NCBI GenBank assembly: GCA_900550695.1
Contig: URTF01000013.1
Coordinates: 1 to 37,706 of the forward strand
Source: an uncultured Ruminococcus sp.
GTDB taxonomy: Bacteria; Bacillota; Clostridia; Oscillospirales; Ruminococcaceae
Direction: 5' to 3'
Length of the DNA: 37,706 nucleotides
Part shown: positions 21,251 to 28,990 of the stretch, piece by piece
Position numbering within the stretch: position 1 is the first letter of the stretch
Layout of the letters: the number at the start of each line of letters is the position of its first letter
The notes under the pieces: generated by a model
The model's database searches: none
What the model saw: the letters and a program-made list of their open reading frames with translations, nothing else
Told to the model about the DNA's origin: nothing
Made by a program: the position numbers and the translations under genes

Positions 21251-21729
21251 CTGAAATAATACCGAATTTGTTTGTAGGGACATTGAACGACTATGAAGAG
21301 ATAAAAAACAACAATGATTTTTACTGTGTTATTGCCGCAAAAGAGCCGATGCACAGAAAGGCTGTCGGTTACAGCGGACGTTCCTGCGGCAAAGATCACC
21401 CCGAGTATCTTTTTGCAGAGCGTGAACGCTGCTTGATATGCAATCTTGTTGATGTGGAGAACCCCGAGTGGATCTCGCCTATCATCATTTCAAGAGCGTT
21501 GGACTTTATTGAAAATGCCCTTGAAAATCTCGACAGGCAGGTGCTTGTGTGCTGTAATCAGGGACACAGCCGTTCTGCTGTGATAGGCTTGCTTTATATG
21601 AAGCACAAGGGCTTTTTCAAGGATATTCCTTTTGAAGAAGCCGAAACGCAGTACAAGCGAATATATCCCGATTATGAACCTGCGGGCGGAATGAGAGGTT
21701 TCGCTGTGCAGAACTGGGAAAAGATATAA
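21247..21729 (+). CDS. Dual-specificity phosphatase-like protein
   Basis: A 160-residue protein with the Cys-phosphatase P-loop VCCNQGHSRSA: C103, five residues, R109, S110. It is preceded by a beta strand (RQVLV) and followed by a helix, as in DUSP/tyrosine phosphatases. The opening EIIPNLFVGTLNDYEEIK is also typical of the DUSP fold (strand then turn). D69 in NLVDVEN is a candidate general acid. It would remove phosphate from Tyr or Ser/Thr residues, or from nucleotide or RNA ends. It is coupled to the preceding gene by a 4-nt overlap, so it belongs to the early operon; the substrate is unknown. Confidence 0.78.
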   Translation: MTEIIPNLFVGTLNDYEEIKNNNDFYCVIAAKEPMHRKAVGYSGRSCGKDHPEYLFAERERCLICNLVDVENPEWISPIIISRALDFIENALENLDRQVLVCCNQGHSRSAVIGLLYMKHKGFFKDIPFEEAETQYKRIYPDYEPAGGMRGFAVQNWEKI

Positions 21730-21768
21730 ACCGACGATCAGGAATTTGGAACAGTTTCCGCATTTGAA

Positions 21769-22269
21769 ATGCGAAAATTAGAGAAAGTCGGAAGGCCGGA
21801 AATCGTATATCATCTTAATGAGCAACAGGCAACCCTTCTTATATCATATATGAAAAATACCGACCCTGTACGCAGGTTTAAAAAGGCTCTTGTAAAGGAT
21901 TTTTATGCAATGAAAAAAGAGCTTTTCAATCGCAGGACTAACCGTGAAATGCTTAAAAGCACACATAAGAACCTTGCCGAAGCTATAAAGCTCATACCGG
22001 AGAATGAAAGATCGGCACACGATTATCAGAATTATAATTCTTTGGCGTATATAGTTTTATTCGGGTGTTCGGCAGCCAAATTAAAGAAACAGCGTGGAGC
22101 AGATAAAAAGGCTAAAGCTATAGACTATCTCACGTCAGATGAGTATGAACAGTTAAAATGTATTAAGGATAAAATATGCATCTGCATTGAAATCGGTATG
22201 AGATACCCCGAAATAAAAGCTCGACTTATGCAGACAAACAATAAAACCAAGGAGGTCAAAAATGATTAA
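21769..22269 (+). CDS. Rha-family phage regulator, apparently lacking its N-terminus
   Basis: A 166-residue product whose start (MRKLEKVGRPEIVYHLNEQQATLLISYMKNTDPVRRFK) matches the middle-to-end part of Rha/antirepressor proteins, where a conserved YLLTEEQATLL-like block is followed by VRDFKxxLVKxFY. There is no ribosome binding site before 21769. The same frame continues upstream without a stop to the phosphatase stop codon (21727-21729), encoding TDDQEFGTVSAFE with no start codon. This suggests a 5'-truncated gene. The C-terminal half is helical and basic. It may be a remnant, or translated by re-initiation after the phosphatase gene. Confidence 0.6.
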   Translation: MRKLEKVGRPEIVYHLNEQQATLLISYMKNTDPVRRFKKALVKDFYAMKKELFNRRTNREMLKSTHKNLAEAIKLIPENERSAHDYQNYNSLAYIVLFGCSAAKLKKQRGADKKAKAIDYLTSDEYEQLKCIKDKICICIEIGMRYPEIKARLMQTNNKTKEVKND

Positions 22270-22489
22270 TGTTAAAATGCTTACCATAGCGGAAACCGCC
22301 GAAACATACGGTATATCGCAATATGCGGTGCGCAAGTGGGTCAACAGCGGCTCTTTGCCTGCTGTCAGGATAGGAAAGAAATTTCTTATTAATGAGCAGG
22401 TAATTGAAAAATTTCTTAAAGGTGAGAGTATCGATGCTTGCGAAAAAAATAATACTTGTGAGATAAAACCTATTCCTGTGAAGTTTTAA
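22262..22489 (+). CDS. Excisionase-type HTH protein
   Basis: A 75-residue protein with a MerR/excisionase winged helix-turn-helix: MLTIAETAETYGISQYAVRKWVNSG (residues 6-30, split here as one motif of TIAETA...YAVRKW), wing LPAVRIGKKFLI and helix NEQVIEKFL. AAGGAGGTC lies inside the end of the previous gene, which it overlaps by 8 nt. Such proteins bend attachment-site DNA during excision or act as small regulators. Its position directly before the replication genes is also common for phage early regulators. Whether it works with the distant recombinase at 15669 is unknown. Confidence 0.82.
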   Translation: MINVKMLTIAETAETYGISQYAVRKWVNSGSLPAVRIGKKFLINEQVIEKFLKGESIDACEKNNTCEIKPIPVKF

Positions 22490-22501
22490 GGCGGTGTAGC
22501 G

Positions 22502-23326
22502 ATGGCACTTGAAAACGGGTATATAAAATTACACCGTAAAATCATTGACTGGTGTTGGTACAAAAAGCCGTTAACAAAGCATTTGTTTGAACACCTGCTC
22601 CTCATAGCAAATATTGAGGATAGTAAATTTGAAAATATCATCGTCAGACGTGGTGAGTGTGTTTCATCTATACGCAGATTATCAGCAGATACAGGACTGA
22701 CGGAAAAGGAAGTGCGAACAGCTTTAAAACACTTAAAAAAGACACAAGAAGTGGCACAGACTGTATATCCGAAATTTAGCGTATTTACGATAAATAATTA
22801 CGATTTATACCAAGCAGGGGCACAAGCAGAGGCAAGCAACGGACGCATGACGGGCACACAAGGGGCAAGCAAAGGGCAACATAATAAGAAAGATAAGAAT
22901 GATAAGAAGAATAAAGAAGAAAAAGAAATAGATAATATATCCGTTGAATTTGAAACCCTGTGGAAAATGTACCCTCGAAAGGTCGGGAAAGAAGCCGCCT
23001 TAAGAGCATATAAGAAAGCTCGGAGTGACAAAAAGGACCCGACCACTTTTGAACAGGTCAAACAGGGCATCGAAAACTATATAAGGCAGATCGAAGCCAA
23101 GCACACCGATACGCAGTATATCAAGCACGGATCGTCTTGGTTCAACAGCCGAGCTTGGAAAGATGATTATGATTTTTCACCTGCCAAGCAGTTTACCAAC
23201 AGTACACAGCTTGTAACGATCAACGGCAAGGAATACGAATTACGCAATGGCAAGTATTACGTTCCGGGCGGCTGCGGAATTGCTATTGACCCTTACGCAA
23301 AAAGTGACCTTGACGATTTATTTTAA
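22502..23326 (+). CDS. Phage replisome organiser / replication initiation protein
   Basis: Of the 274 residues, the N-terminal winged helix (about 1-110) has the typical start GYIKLHRKIIDWCWYKKP and the helix SADTGLTEKEVRTALKHL. A linker rich in Lys, Glu and Asn (120-150) follows, then a C-terminal domain beginning FETLWKMYPRKVGKEAALRAYKKA and ending QYIKHGSSWFNSRAW. This is the standard layout of Gram-positive phage replisome organisers, which bind the origin and recruit the helicase loader encoded next. The phage origin is often inside such genes; the repetitive AAGAAAGATAAG tract (about 22885-22930) is a candidate. GGCGGTG precedes the ATG. Confidence 0.85.
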   Translation: MALENGYIKLHRKIIDWCWYKKPLTKHLFEHLLLIANIEDSKFENIIVRRGECVSSIRRLSADTGLTEKEVRTALKHLKKTQEVAQTVYPKFSVFTINNYDLYQAGAQAEASNGRMTGTQGASKGQHNKKDKNDKKNKEEKEIDNISVEFETLWKMYPRKVGKEAALRAYKKARSDKKDPTTFEQVKQGIENYIRQIEAKHTDTQYIKHGSSWFNSRAWKDDYDFSPAKQFTNSTQLVTINGKEYELRNGKYYVPGGCGIAIDPYAKSDLDDLF

Positions 23327-23340
23327 ATATGAGGTGATAA

Positions 23341-24186
23341 ATGAGCGAAAACGAAAGCATAATGTCCGTTGTCGATCATATTGCCGATAAGATACCGACA
23401 AACACGGAAGATACATATCTTGGCAGTGACGGACTTCTTTACTGTTCAAAATGCAGCGGAAAGCGACAGTCCCGTGTGATATTCCTCGGGAAAGAACGCA
23501 TAATGCCGTGTGCTTGCCAATGTGTGATAGAGCGTATCGAAAATGAAAAGCGACAAAATGAAGCTGTGGAGCGTGGCAGGCTCGTTCAGATTCTGCGTCA
23601 GGAAGCTTTTCCGAACCCAAATATGCAGAACTGGACGTTTGCCAACGATGACGGAATAAACACTGCGATTTCAAATGTCGCAAAAAAATACGCCGAAAAT
23701 TTCGACGAATTCAGAAAAAGAGGAAAAGGACTTCTTCTTTTCGGGAATGTCGGAACAGGCAAAAGCTTCATAGCCGCCTGCATCGCAAACTCCGTCATTG
23801 ATAGAGCAATACCCGTCCTTATGTCAAGCTTCCCTCGGATAGCAAACACCGTTCAGGGAATGAATTCGGACAGACAGGCGTATTATGACAGCTTTCAGCG
23901 ATACCCGTTGCTTGTTCTTGACGATCTCGCCGCCGAACGCAAGACGGAGTATATGCAGGAAATCGTCTATAACGTAATTAACGCTCGTTGCGAATCGGGA
24001 CTTCCGATGATAGTAACAACGAACCTTACAGCGGAAGACATCAAAAATCCAACAGATGAAACGAACAGGCGAATATTCAGCCGTTTATTAGACTGTTGCC
24101 ACCCGATAGAGGTCAAAGGCAGCGACCGTCGAAAACGGCATTGCATAGACGATTTTGAAAGCACAAAAAAATTGCTCGGTTTGTGA
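23341..24186 (+). CDS. DnaC-like helicase loader ATPase
   Basis: A 281-residue AAA+ protein with Walker A GNVGTGKS (135-142), Walker B LLVLDDL (190-196), sensor 1 TTN (226-228) and an arginine-finger region FSRLLDCC (246-253). A Cys-rich N-terminus (C35, C38, C57, C59, C61) can hold a zinc ion, as in many phage DnaC proteins. It loads the replicative helicase onto the origin complex formed by the upstream protein. GAGGTGATAA lies just before the ATG, 14 nt after the preceding gene, so the two are co-transcribed. Confidence 0.9.
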   Translation: MSENESIMSVVDHIADKIPTNTEDTYLGSDGLLYCSKCSGKRQSRVIFLGKERIMPCACQCVIERIENEKRQNEAVERGRLVQILRQEAFPNPNMQNWTFANDDGINTAISNVAKKYAENFDEFRKRGKGLLLFGNVGTGKSFIAACIANSVIDRAIPVLMSSFPRIANTVQGMNSDRQAYYDSFQRYPLLVLDDLAAERKTEYMQEIVYNVINARCESGLPMIVTTNLTAEDIKNPTDETNRRIFSRLLDCCHPIEVKGSDRRKRHCIDDFESTKKLLGL

Positions 24187-24215
24187 CCGAGCTTAAACGG
24201 AAGGAGGTTTGAGAT

Positions 24216-24569
24216 TTGGACGAACGTGAAAGATTAATGAATCTGATCTCAGATATGCCGAAAGAGCAGACCATACCCGAAATGGCTGATTATCTGCTTG
24301 AAAACGGAATAATCGTACCGCCCGTTAAGGTTGGAGATACGGTTTACACTAATGTTTCGTGGCAAGGTTGGTATTTAAGGGATAAAGACAAACCATATAA
24401 AGCAAAGGTTGTTTATATAGGCATAAACGGCAGCAAAAACTATGTGAATGTTATCTATGAAAAGAATGACAATATGTTGAGCTTTACTTTTGATGAAATC
24501 GGCAACAGGATATTTTTGACCCGTGAAGAAGCGGAAAAGGCTCTTGCAGAAAGAAGTGACAAGGAATGA
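24216..24569 (+). CDS. Hypothetical phage protein
   Basis: A 117-residue protein starting with TTG at 24216, 6 nt after a very strong AAGGAGG. The N-terminal helix (DERERLMNLISDM) is followed by VPPVKVGDTVYTNVSWQGWY, a small beta-barrel-like pattern seen in many uncharacterised Firmicute phage proteins, and a final helical segment LTREEAEKALAER. It overlaps the next gene by ATGA. It may be a small regulatory or structural-helper protein; no catalytic residues are seen. Confidence 0.75.
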   Translation: MDERERLMNLISDMPKEQTIPEMADYLLENGIIVPPVKVGDTVYTNVSWQGWYLRDKDKPYKAKVVYIGINGSKNYVNVIYEKNDNMLSFTFDEIGNRIFLTREEAEKALAERSDKE

Positions 24570-24760
24570 CCCCACTTGAAAAAGCAAAGGCAAAGGAAAG
24601 AAGCAAATCCTTATCCTGCCGAAATTGCAAAAAATCCGAAAGAGTGAACGGCGTACTGTATTGTCAGATATCGGGAAAGATAATTCTTCCAAGGTTTGAG
24701 GATATAAGCTGTTGCCGTGGAAAATGGTTAAAAAGGAGTGTGAAGAAAAACGACATATAA
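24566..24760 (+). CDS. Small zinc-ribbon-like protein
   Basis: A 64-residue basic protein with CRNCKKSERVNGVLYC and a later CC pair, consistent with a single zinc ribbon. It overlaps the previous stop codon by 4 nt. After it, a short out-of-frame remnant (TYNELLERVPDIMLF, about 24756-24800) looks like the start of another small phage gene lacking a usable start codon, possibly broken by one extra A in the AAAAA tract near 24749. Confidence 0.65.
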   Translation: MTPLEKAKAKERSKSLSCRNCKKSERVNGVLYCQISGKIILPRFEDISCCRGKWLKRSVKKNDI

Positions 24761-24844
24761 CGAGCTTTTGGAAAGAGTTCCCGATATAATGCTTTTTTAA
24801 GCGGCAGGGGAAGTTTTGATTATGAAGAAAGGACGGTGAACCAC

Positions 24845-25230
24845 TTGACTAAAGATGAAATAATAAAAGCTCTCGAATGCTGTACAGCGAACTTCTGCGT
24901 TGGTTGTCCGTTGTCTGATAAAAAGCCTGACGGCTGCATAAACAAGCTTAACTCCGAGATTATCAGCTTTATCGAACAGCAGGAAAGCAGTATCGAGCAT
25001 CTGAAGAAGCAGCTTGAAATCGCAGATAAGGAAACACAGGCGGCGCATAAAGCCAATATCGACTACATCATCGAATGCGAAAAAAGCAGAGACAATCCCT
25101 TGAAAAGCTCGGTGAGAATATAAAAGCGGCTGTCAATGCTTACAGTTCAGATGTTTTGCTGCCCCCCGATGAGATAGCGAAGATAAGTAACAAGTTTGCC
25201 AAAATGGTCATTGGCATTAAAATCGAATAA
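24845..25230 (+). pseudogene. Cys-rich coiled-coil phage gene interrupted by a frameshift
   Basis: The frame starts TKDEIIKALECCTANFCVGC (CC..C..C, a zinc-binding head) and continues as a coiled coil. It stops at 25123 after the out-of-place end DNPLKSSVRI. In the -1 frame from the A6 tract at 25080-25085, a sensible sequence continues (KQRQSLEKLGENIKAAVN, then DEIAKISNKFAKM) to a stop at 25228-25230, just before the next ribosome binding site. One base is therefore extra or missing relative to the ancestral gene. The TTG at 24845 is preferred; a GTG at 24836 is too close to the AAAGGA site. The intact product would have about 128 residues. Confidence 0.7.
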
Positions 25231-25243
25231 GGAGAGAAAAATA

Positions 25244-25762
25244 ATGGAAAGATGTTTCATCATTGAAGAAAATGCAAAACTGCATAAGAAGTATATGGAT
25301 TATAAGGACCTTAACAGCAAGAATACGGAGGCTGTCAAGAAATTTATCCTTGATAATATCAAAGAAACTATGGCACATACATCATATATCATCTATTCTG
25401 ACACTTTAGGCATCACAATGTCGTGCGAAGAACACGAAAAGTTCAAAAATCAGCTGAAAAATACCACTCTCTACTGTGGAAGCAAGAACGGACCCGTTTA
25501 CATCTTCAAAAAGAATTCGCCGATCGCAAAGGAATATAAAAAACTTGGCATAACCGCAGTTCGCTGTCCTTCCATTGGCTTTGAAATTGATACTTGTTAT
25601 CACGAACTGAAAGGTCGGCTGTTCGACTATAAGGGCGTTGTCTACGGCACATTGGATAGCGAGGAACTTAAAAAAGATGATCCGATGCCCGCAGGTTGGC
25701 GTGAAATCGGCAAATCGGAGTTCTATGCCGTTATTGATGAAATTGAGAGGGCGGCAAAATGA
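25244..25762 (+). CDS. Hypothetical phage protein
   Basis: A 172-residue protein, MERCFIIEENAKLHKKYMDY..., without a recognised domain. A helical N-terminal half (to about 70) precedes a beta-rich half ending in DDPMPAGWREIGKSEFYAVIDEIE. AAGGAGAG lies 8 nt before the ATG at 25244; the longer frame from 25196 runs through the end of the broken gene. It overlaps the RusA gene by ATGA, so it may act in the same recombination/replication step. Confidence 0.72.
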   Translation: MERCFIIEENAKLHKKYMDYKDLNSKNTEAVKKFILDNIKETMAHTSYIIYSDTLGITMSCEEHEKFKNQLKNTTLYCGSKNGPVYIFKKNSPIAKEYKKLGITAVRCPSIGFEIDTCYHELKGRLFDYKGVVYGTLDSEELKKDDPMPAGWREIGKSEFYAVIDEIERAAK

Positions 25763-26373
25763 GCTGGACAGAAGAACAGTATGCAGAATACGCAAGGAAA
25801 CACCCACAGAACGCACGGAAGCTTCCGCCTGCAAGTAATACTCTTAAAGTCGCAGAAGCCATCAGAGAGCCGATTATGACCGCTACAAACGATGCTGACG
25901 GACTTGTTGCAGAATTCACCGTTCCGCTTGCCCCTGTGACAAAGAAAAATCATAGTCGAATCGTTACATACGGAAAGCGTTGCCCCACCTGCAATAAAGG
26001 CAGCATAACAAGGCTTCTCCCGAGCAAGCCTTACGAACAGTACGAAACAAATATCGCAAGATACCTCAACGCCGTAAGAAAGGACATCGGCGGCACGATC
26101 ACTTGCCCCATAAACCTCAAATGCATCTTTTACTGCGATAGCCGCCGTCAGTCAGACCTCGCAGGACATCTCCAGTCCATACAGGACTTACTTGTCAAAT
26201 ATAAAGTAATTGAGGACGATTGCAGGGATATAGTCGCAAGCACGGACGGAAGTGCCGTGCTTTATGACAAGCAGAACCCGAGAACGGAGATCACGATAAC
26301 CAAAAAGGAACATTACGAACAATGGGCGGAAAAGCGAAAGGAGCGTAAAGGTGAAAGTATTGAGCCTGTTTGA
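25759..26373 (+). CDS. rusA: RusA-like Holliday junction resolvase
   Basis: A 204-residue protein with the RusA-type core: a first strand FTVPLAPVTKKNHSRI, a Cys-rich insertion RCPTCNKG, and the acidic signature SRRQSDLAGHLQSIQDLL...VIEDDCRDIV, where Asp residues bind metal at the active site. The first ~50 residues are an extra, probably helical extension. It would cut four-way DNA junctions made during phage recombination and replication. The canonical DxDN reads SDLAGH here, so one expected active-site Asn/Asp is changed and activity is less certain. It is coupled to the upstream gene by ATGA, and the methyltransferase starts inside its end. Confidence 0.75.
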   Translation: MSWTEEQYAEYARKHPQNARKLPPASNTLKVAEAIREPIMTATNDADGLVAEFTVPLAPVTKKNHSRIVTYGKRCPTCNKGSITRLLPSKPYEQYETNIARYLNAVRKDIGGTITCPINLKCIFYCDSRRQSDLAGHLQSIQDLLVKYKVIEDDCRDIVASTDGSAVLYDKQNPRTEITITKKEHYEQWAEKRKERKGESIEPV

Positions 26374-27901
26374 CGGAATGGCTTGCGGAATGTTGGCTTT
26401 GCAGAAAGCGGGAATTTCAGTTGAAAGCTACGATGCCTACGAGATAGACAAGTACGCCATTCAGACCGCAAAACACAACTTTCCGCAGATAAGCGAACAC
26501 GGCAATGTGTTTCAGGCTGACTTCACACAGTATAAAGGCGTTGACCTCATAGTCGGCGGAAGTCCCTGTACTTATTGGAGCATCGCCCAAAAGAACAACC
26601 GTGAAACAGAAGCTTCGGGAATAGGTTGGGAGCTGTTCAGCCAGTACGTCCGAGCAGTAAATGAAGCCGCCCCCCGATTCTTTATCTATGAAAACAATAA
26701 ATCAATGAGTGATGCTATACGAAAAAGCATCACTCAGACGTTTGGCTTCGAGCCTGTCTGTATCAATTCCGCTCTTGTATCAGCACAGAACAGACAGCGT
26801 TTGTACTGGGTTGGAAAACGTACCGCTGACGGCACATATCGCAAAGTCCCGGTAGATCAGCCGCAGGATAAAGGCATATTGCTTAAAGATATCCTTGACG
26901 GCATTACCGACAGAGAAAAAGGGCGTGCTGTTATCGGAAGCGCAGGAAGAACAACAACCCGAGAGTATTTTGATAAAAGTCAAGGCAATATGTCGTATGA
27001 ACCTGTGATTTACCAAGTTCCGCACGGTTTCAATGACGGCGGAATTAAATATGACAAATCGCCCACGCTGACCGCAAATGGCAGTTGGCAAAACAATAAT
27101 TATATAAGCGAACCCGTCGGCATTGCACAAAGAGGAAGATATACCGAAAGCGGAAGTCGTTCTTCCAAATGCAACGGTGGTACAGAGCAATACTTTGAAG
27201 CGAGAACCGACGGCAAAAGCAACTGCATTTCAACCGTTCAAAAGGATTCGATGGTAGCCGAACCTGTTTGCGTTCAGGAACAGCTTAACGGCAGAAAAGC
27301 CAATTGTGACGGAAGTTACGATAGAAGATACGAAGCTCGGAGCGATGATAAATCAGGCACATTAACAACAAACAATCGTCAAAATTCCATAGCCGAACCT
27401 GTCCGTGTGGGCGCAATGCCACGCCCGAACGGTGAACTTTCAGCTTCACAAGCGTTCCGGGTGTACAGCACACAGGGAAAATCCGTAAACATCACAGCAG
27501 GTGGCGGCGGTGCAGGCGGTAAAACAGGCTTGTATGCAATACCTGTCGAATTTGAAAACGGCGTCCCAACAAAAGCAATAAGCTGTGCAGACGGTAAAAC
27601 CTACACAGTGTATGAAGTCAAAAGCGGCTTGATAACAATAAAAGACAAACAGTACCCGATAAAGCTTGCTGACGGTTATTACATAATTCGCAAGTTGACT
27701 GTATCAGAGTGCAAAAGGCTTCAAACCGTCCCCGAATGGTATGAATTTTCCGTCAGCGACACGCAAGCCTATAAAATGCTCGGGAACGGTTGGACTATTG
27801 ATGTGATAGTGCATCTTTTAAAGGCTGTTCTCACATCTGAAAGTACGGAACTTGAATCGGAGTTTTACACCGATGCAGACGGTCAGCTTTCGTGGCTGTA
27901 A
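26351..27901 (+). CDS. DNA (cytosine-5-)-methyltransferase with a repetitive recognition region
   Basis: Transfers a methyl group from S-adenosylmethionine to C5 of cytosine in DNA. The 516-residue protein has motif I LFDGMACGMLAL (7-18), motif IV GGSPC with catalytic C73, the ENV-type motif ENN (114-116), motif VIII QNRQR (146-150), motif IX RKLTVSECKRLQ (447-458) and motif X KMLGNGW (475-481). Residues 200-395 hold four EPV-ended units built on a KSxTLT-like core (EPV at 217, 254, 304, 349). A GTG start at 26351 follows AAAGGAG. No restriction enzyme gene is near, so it probably protects phage DNA from host restriction. Confidence 0.9.
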   Translation: MKVLSLFDGMACGMLALQKAGISVESYDAYEIDKYAIQTAKHNFPQISEHGNVFQADFTQYKGVDLIVGGSPCTYWSIAQKNNRETEASGIGWELFSQYVRAVNEAAPRFFIYENNKSMSDAIRKSITQTFGFEPVCINSALVSAQNRQRLYWVGKRTADGTYRKVPVDQPQDKGILLKDILDGITDREKGRAVIGSAGRTTTREYFDKSQGNMSYEPVIYQVPHGFNDGGIKYDKSPTLTANGSWQNNNYISEPVGIAQRGRYTESGSRSSKCNGGTEQYFEARTDGKSNCISTVQKDSMVAEPVCVQEQLNGRKANCDGSYDRRYEARSDDKSGTLTTNNRQNSIAEPVRVGAMPRPNGELSASQAFRVYSTQGKSVNITAGGGGAGGKTGLYAIPVEFENGVPTKAISCADGKTYTVYEVKSGLITIKDKQYPIKLADGYYIIRKLTVSECKRLQTVPEWYEFSVSDTQAYKMLGNGWTIDVIVHLLKAVLTSESTELESEFYTDADGQLSWL

Positions 27902-27933
27902 ATCAAAAAATAATCTTTGAAAGGATAGATAAA

Positions 27934-28608
27934 ATGAATAAATCAGAATTAAAAACAGGGTATCTTGTCAAAACCCGAAACAACCATTTCTACATAGTAA
28001 TGCCGACGTTGTGCGGTGATGTTCTTGTATCTCAGGGTACTTTTTTTCTTCGTTTAGATAAGTATGACGACAACCTTAACGCTTATACAGATGAAACCCA
28101 CGATACAAAAGCCGTGTTTCTCGATATTACAGAGGTGTACGGCTTCTCAAAAGAAGAAAGCAAAAGCTTTTCTTTCAAAACAGATACACGTCCTGTACTT
28201 TGGAAGCGTCCCGAAACACAAAAGCCTGTTTCGACCGATATCTGCATCAACAACTTTGCGGACGAAGTTTTCAAAAATGCCGTCGTCCACGGTTGGTATG
28301 AAGAAGATACAATGCATTCTTTCGGTGATATGATCGCCCTTTGCCACAGTGAACTTTCCGAAGCTCTCGAAGAATACCGCAACGATAAGCCGCTTGTGTA
28401 TTTCTACGACGATGACGAAGAGATCGAAACCGATATGAACCTCTATGACGGTCAGAAACTCGAAGGCATCGCAGCAGAAATGATAGACTGTATTCTCCGT
28501 ATTCTCGGCTGGTGCAGCTATAACGATGTCAACATCGAATGGCTTCTTGCGGCAAAGCATAAATACAACACCGCCCGACCGTATAAGCACGGTGGCAAGA
28601 AGATGTGA
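27934..28608 (+). CDS. MazG-like pyrophosphohydrolase domain protein
   Basis: A 224-residue protein. The first ~95 residues are a small beta-rich domain of unknown role. Residues 106-220 resemble MazG/dUTPase-fold NTP pyrophosphohydrolases: CHSELSEALEEY supplies E140 and E143, and AAEMIDCILRI supplies E182 and D185, the four metal ligands. The closing KHKYNTARPYKHGGKK is also typical of phage MazG-like proteins. Such enzymes hydrolyse non-canonical or signalling nucleotides to monophosphates. AAAGGATAG marks the ATG at 27934; the frame upstream to 27892 overlaps the methyltransferase end and is rejected. Confidence 0.8.
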   Translation: MNKSELKTGYLVKTRNNHFYIVMPTLCGDVLVSQGTFFLRLDKYDDNLNAYTDETHDTKAVFLDITEVYGFSKEESKSFSFKTDTRPVLWKRPETQKPVSTDICINNFADEVFKNAVVHGWYEEDTMHSFGDMIALCHSELSEALEEYRNDKPLVYFYDDDEEIETDMNLYDGQKLEGIAAEMIDCILRILGWCSYNDVNIEWLLAAKHKYNTARPYKHGGKKM

Positions 28609-28623
28609 GGGGGAGAAGCGAAG

Positions 28624-28887
28624 ATGTTTAAGATATTCAAGCTTATCGCAAAGAAATTTGCCGCCAAAAAGCCCTGCAAATGGTGCAGAACAAACGAGGA
28701 CGGTTCACATCAGACAATGTGTTTCAATTGTGAGCCGTTCGGAGAGGTTGACGCTCAGTTTCACCGTGGGGAAATCGAGGTTTTAATTTCTCGAAATGAC
28801 GAAACATCGTTCGGTGTAATTATTCCCGCGAACTACTGCCCGTTCTGCGGAAGAAAATTCGGCAAAGGAGTGAAGAAAGATGATTAA
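28624..28887 (+). CDS. Small zinc-ribbon protein
   Basis: An 87-residue protein with three CxxC-type pairs (CKWC, CFNC, CPFCGRKFG). The last is the classic C-terminal zinc-ribbon knuckle of phage mini-proteins. The basic N-terminus (MFKIFKLIAKKFAAKK) may be amphipathic. GAGGGGGAGAAG precedes it. It overlaps the next small gene by 8 nt. The function is unknown. Confidence 0.75.
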   Translation: MFKIFKLIAKKFAAKKPCKWCRTNEDGSHQTMCFNCEPFGEVDAQFHRGEIEVLISRNDETSFGVIIPANYCPFCGRKFGKGVKKDD

Positions 28888-28990
28888 GCTTCTGATCTGC
28901 TCTTTCACAGGGTGGGTGATTGGAAATTGCCCGCTTGGTATGGCGAGCTGCATAACCGAAATTTTAGGAGGAAAAGAGAATGGAAACTGA
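28880..28990 (+). CDS. 36-residue hydrophobic small protein
   Basis: MIKLLICSFTGWVIGNCPLGMASCITEILGG and a short tail; three Cys and one weakly hydrophobic stretch. AAAGGAGTG stands 9 nt before the ATG. The gene overlaps its upstream neighbour by 8 nt and its downstream neighbour by 11 nt, in keeping with the dense operon. The next gene's ribosome binding site is inside it, so it may also act to couple translation. Confidence 0.6.
   Translation: MIKLLICSFTGWVIGNCPLGMASCITEILGGKENGN

Noticed and set aside
23598..23849. Minus-strand frames within the replication genes
   Set aside because: Opposite-strand shadows of the DnaC-like and replisome organiser genes, without start signals.
25075..25130. 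Programmed -1 ribosomal frameshift at the A6 tract
   Set aside because: Zero-frame codons are GAA AAA AGC, so re-pairing after a -1 slip is poor; a mutation or sequencing indel is more likely.
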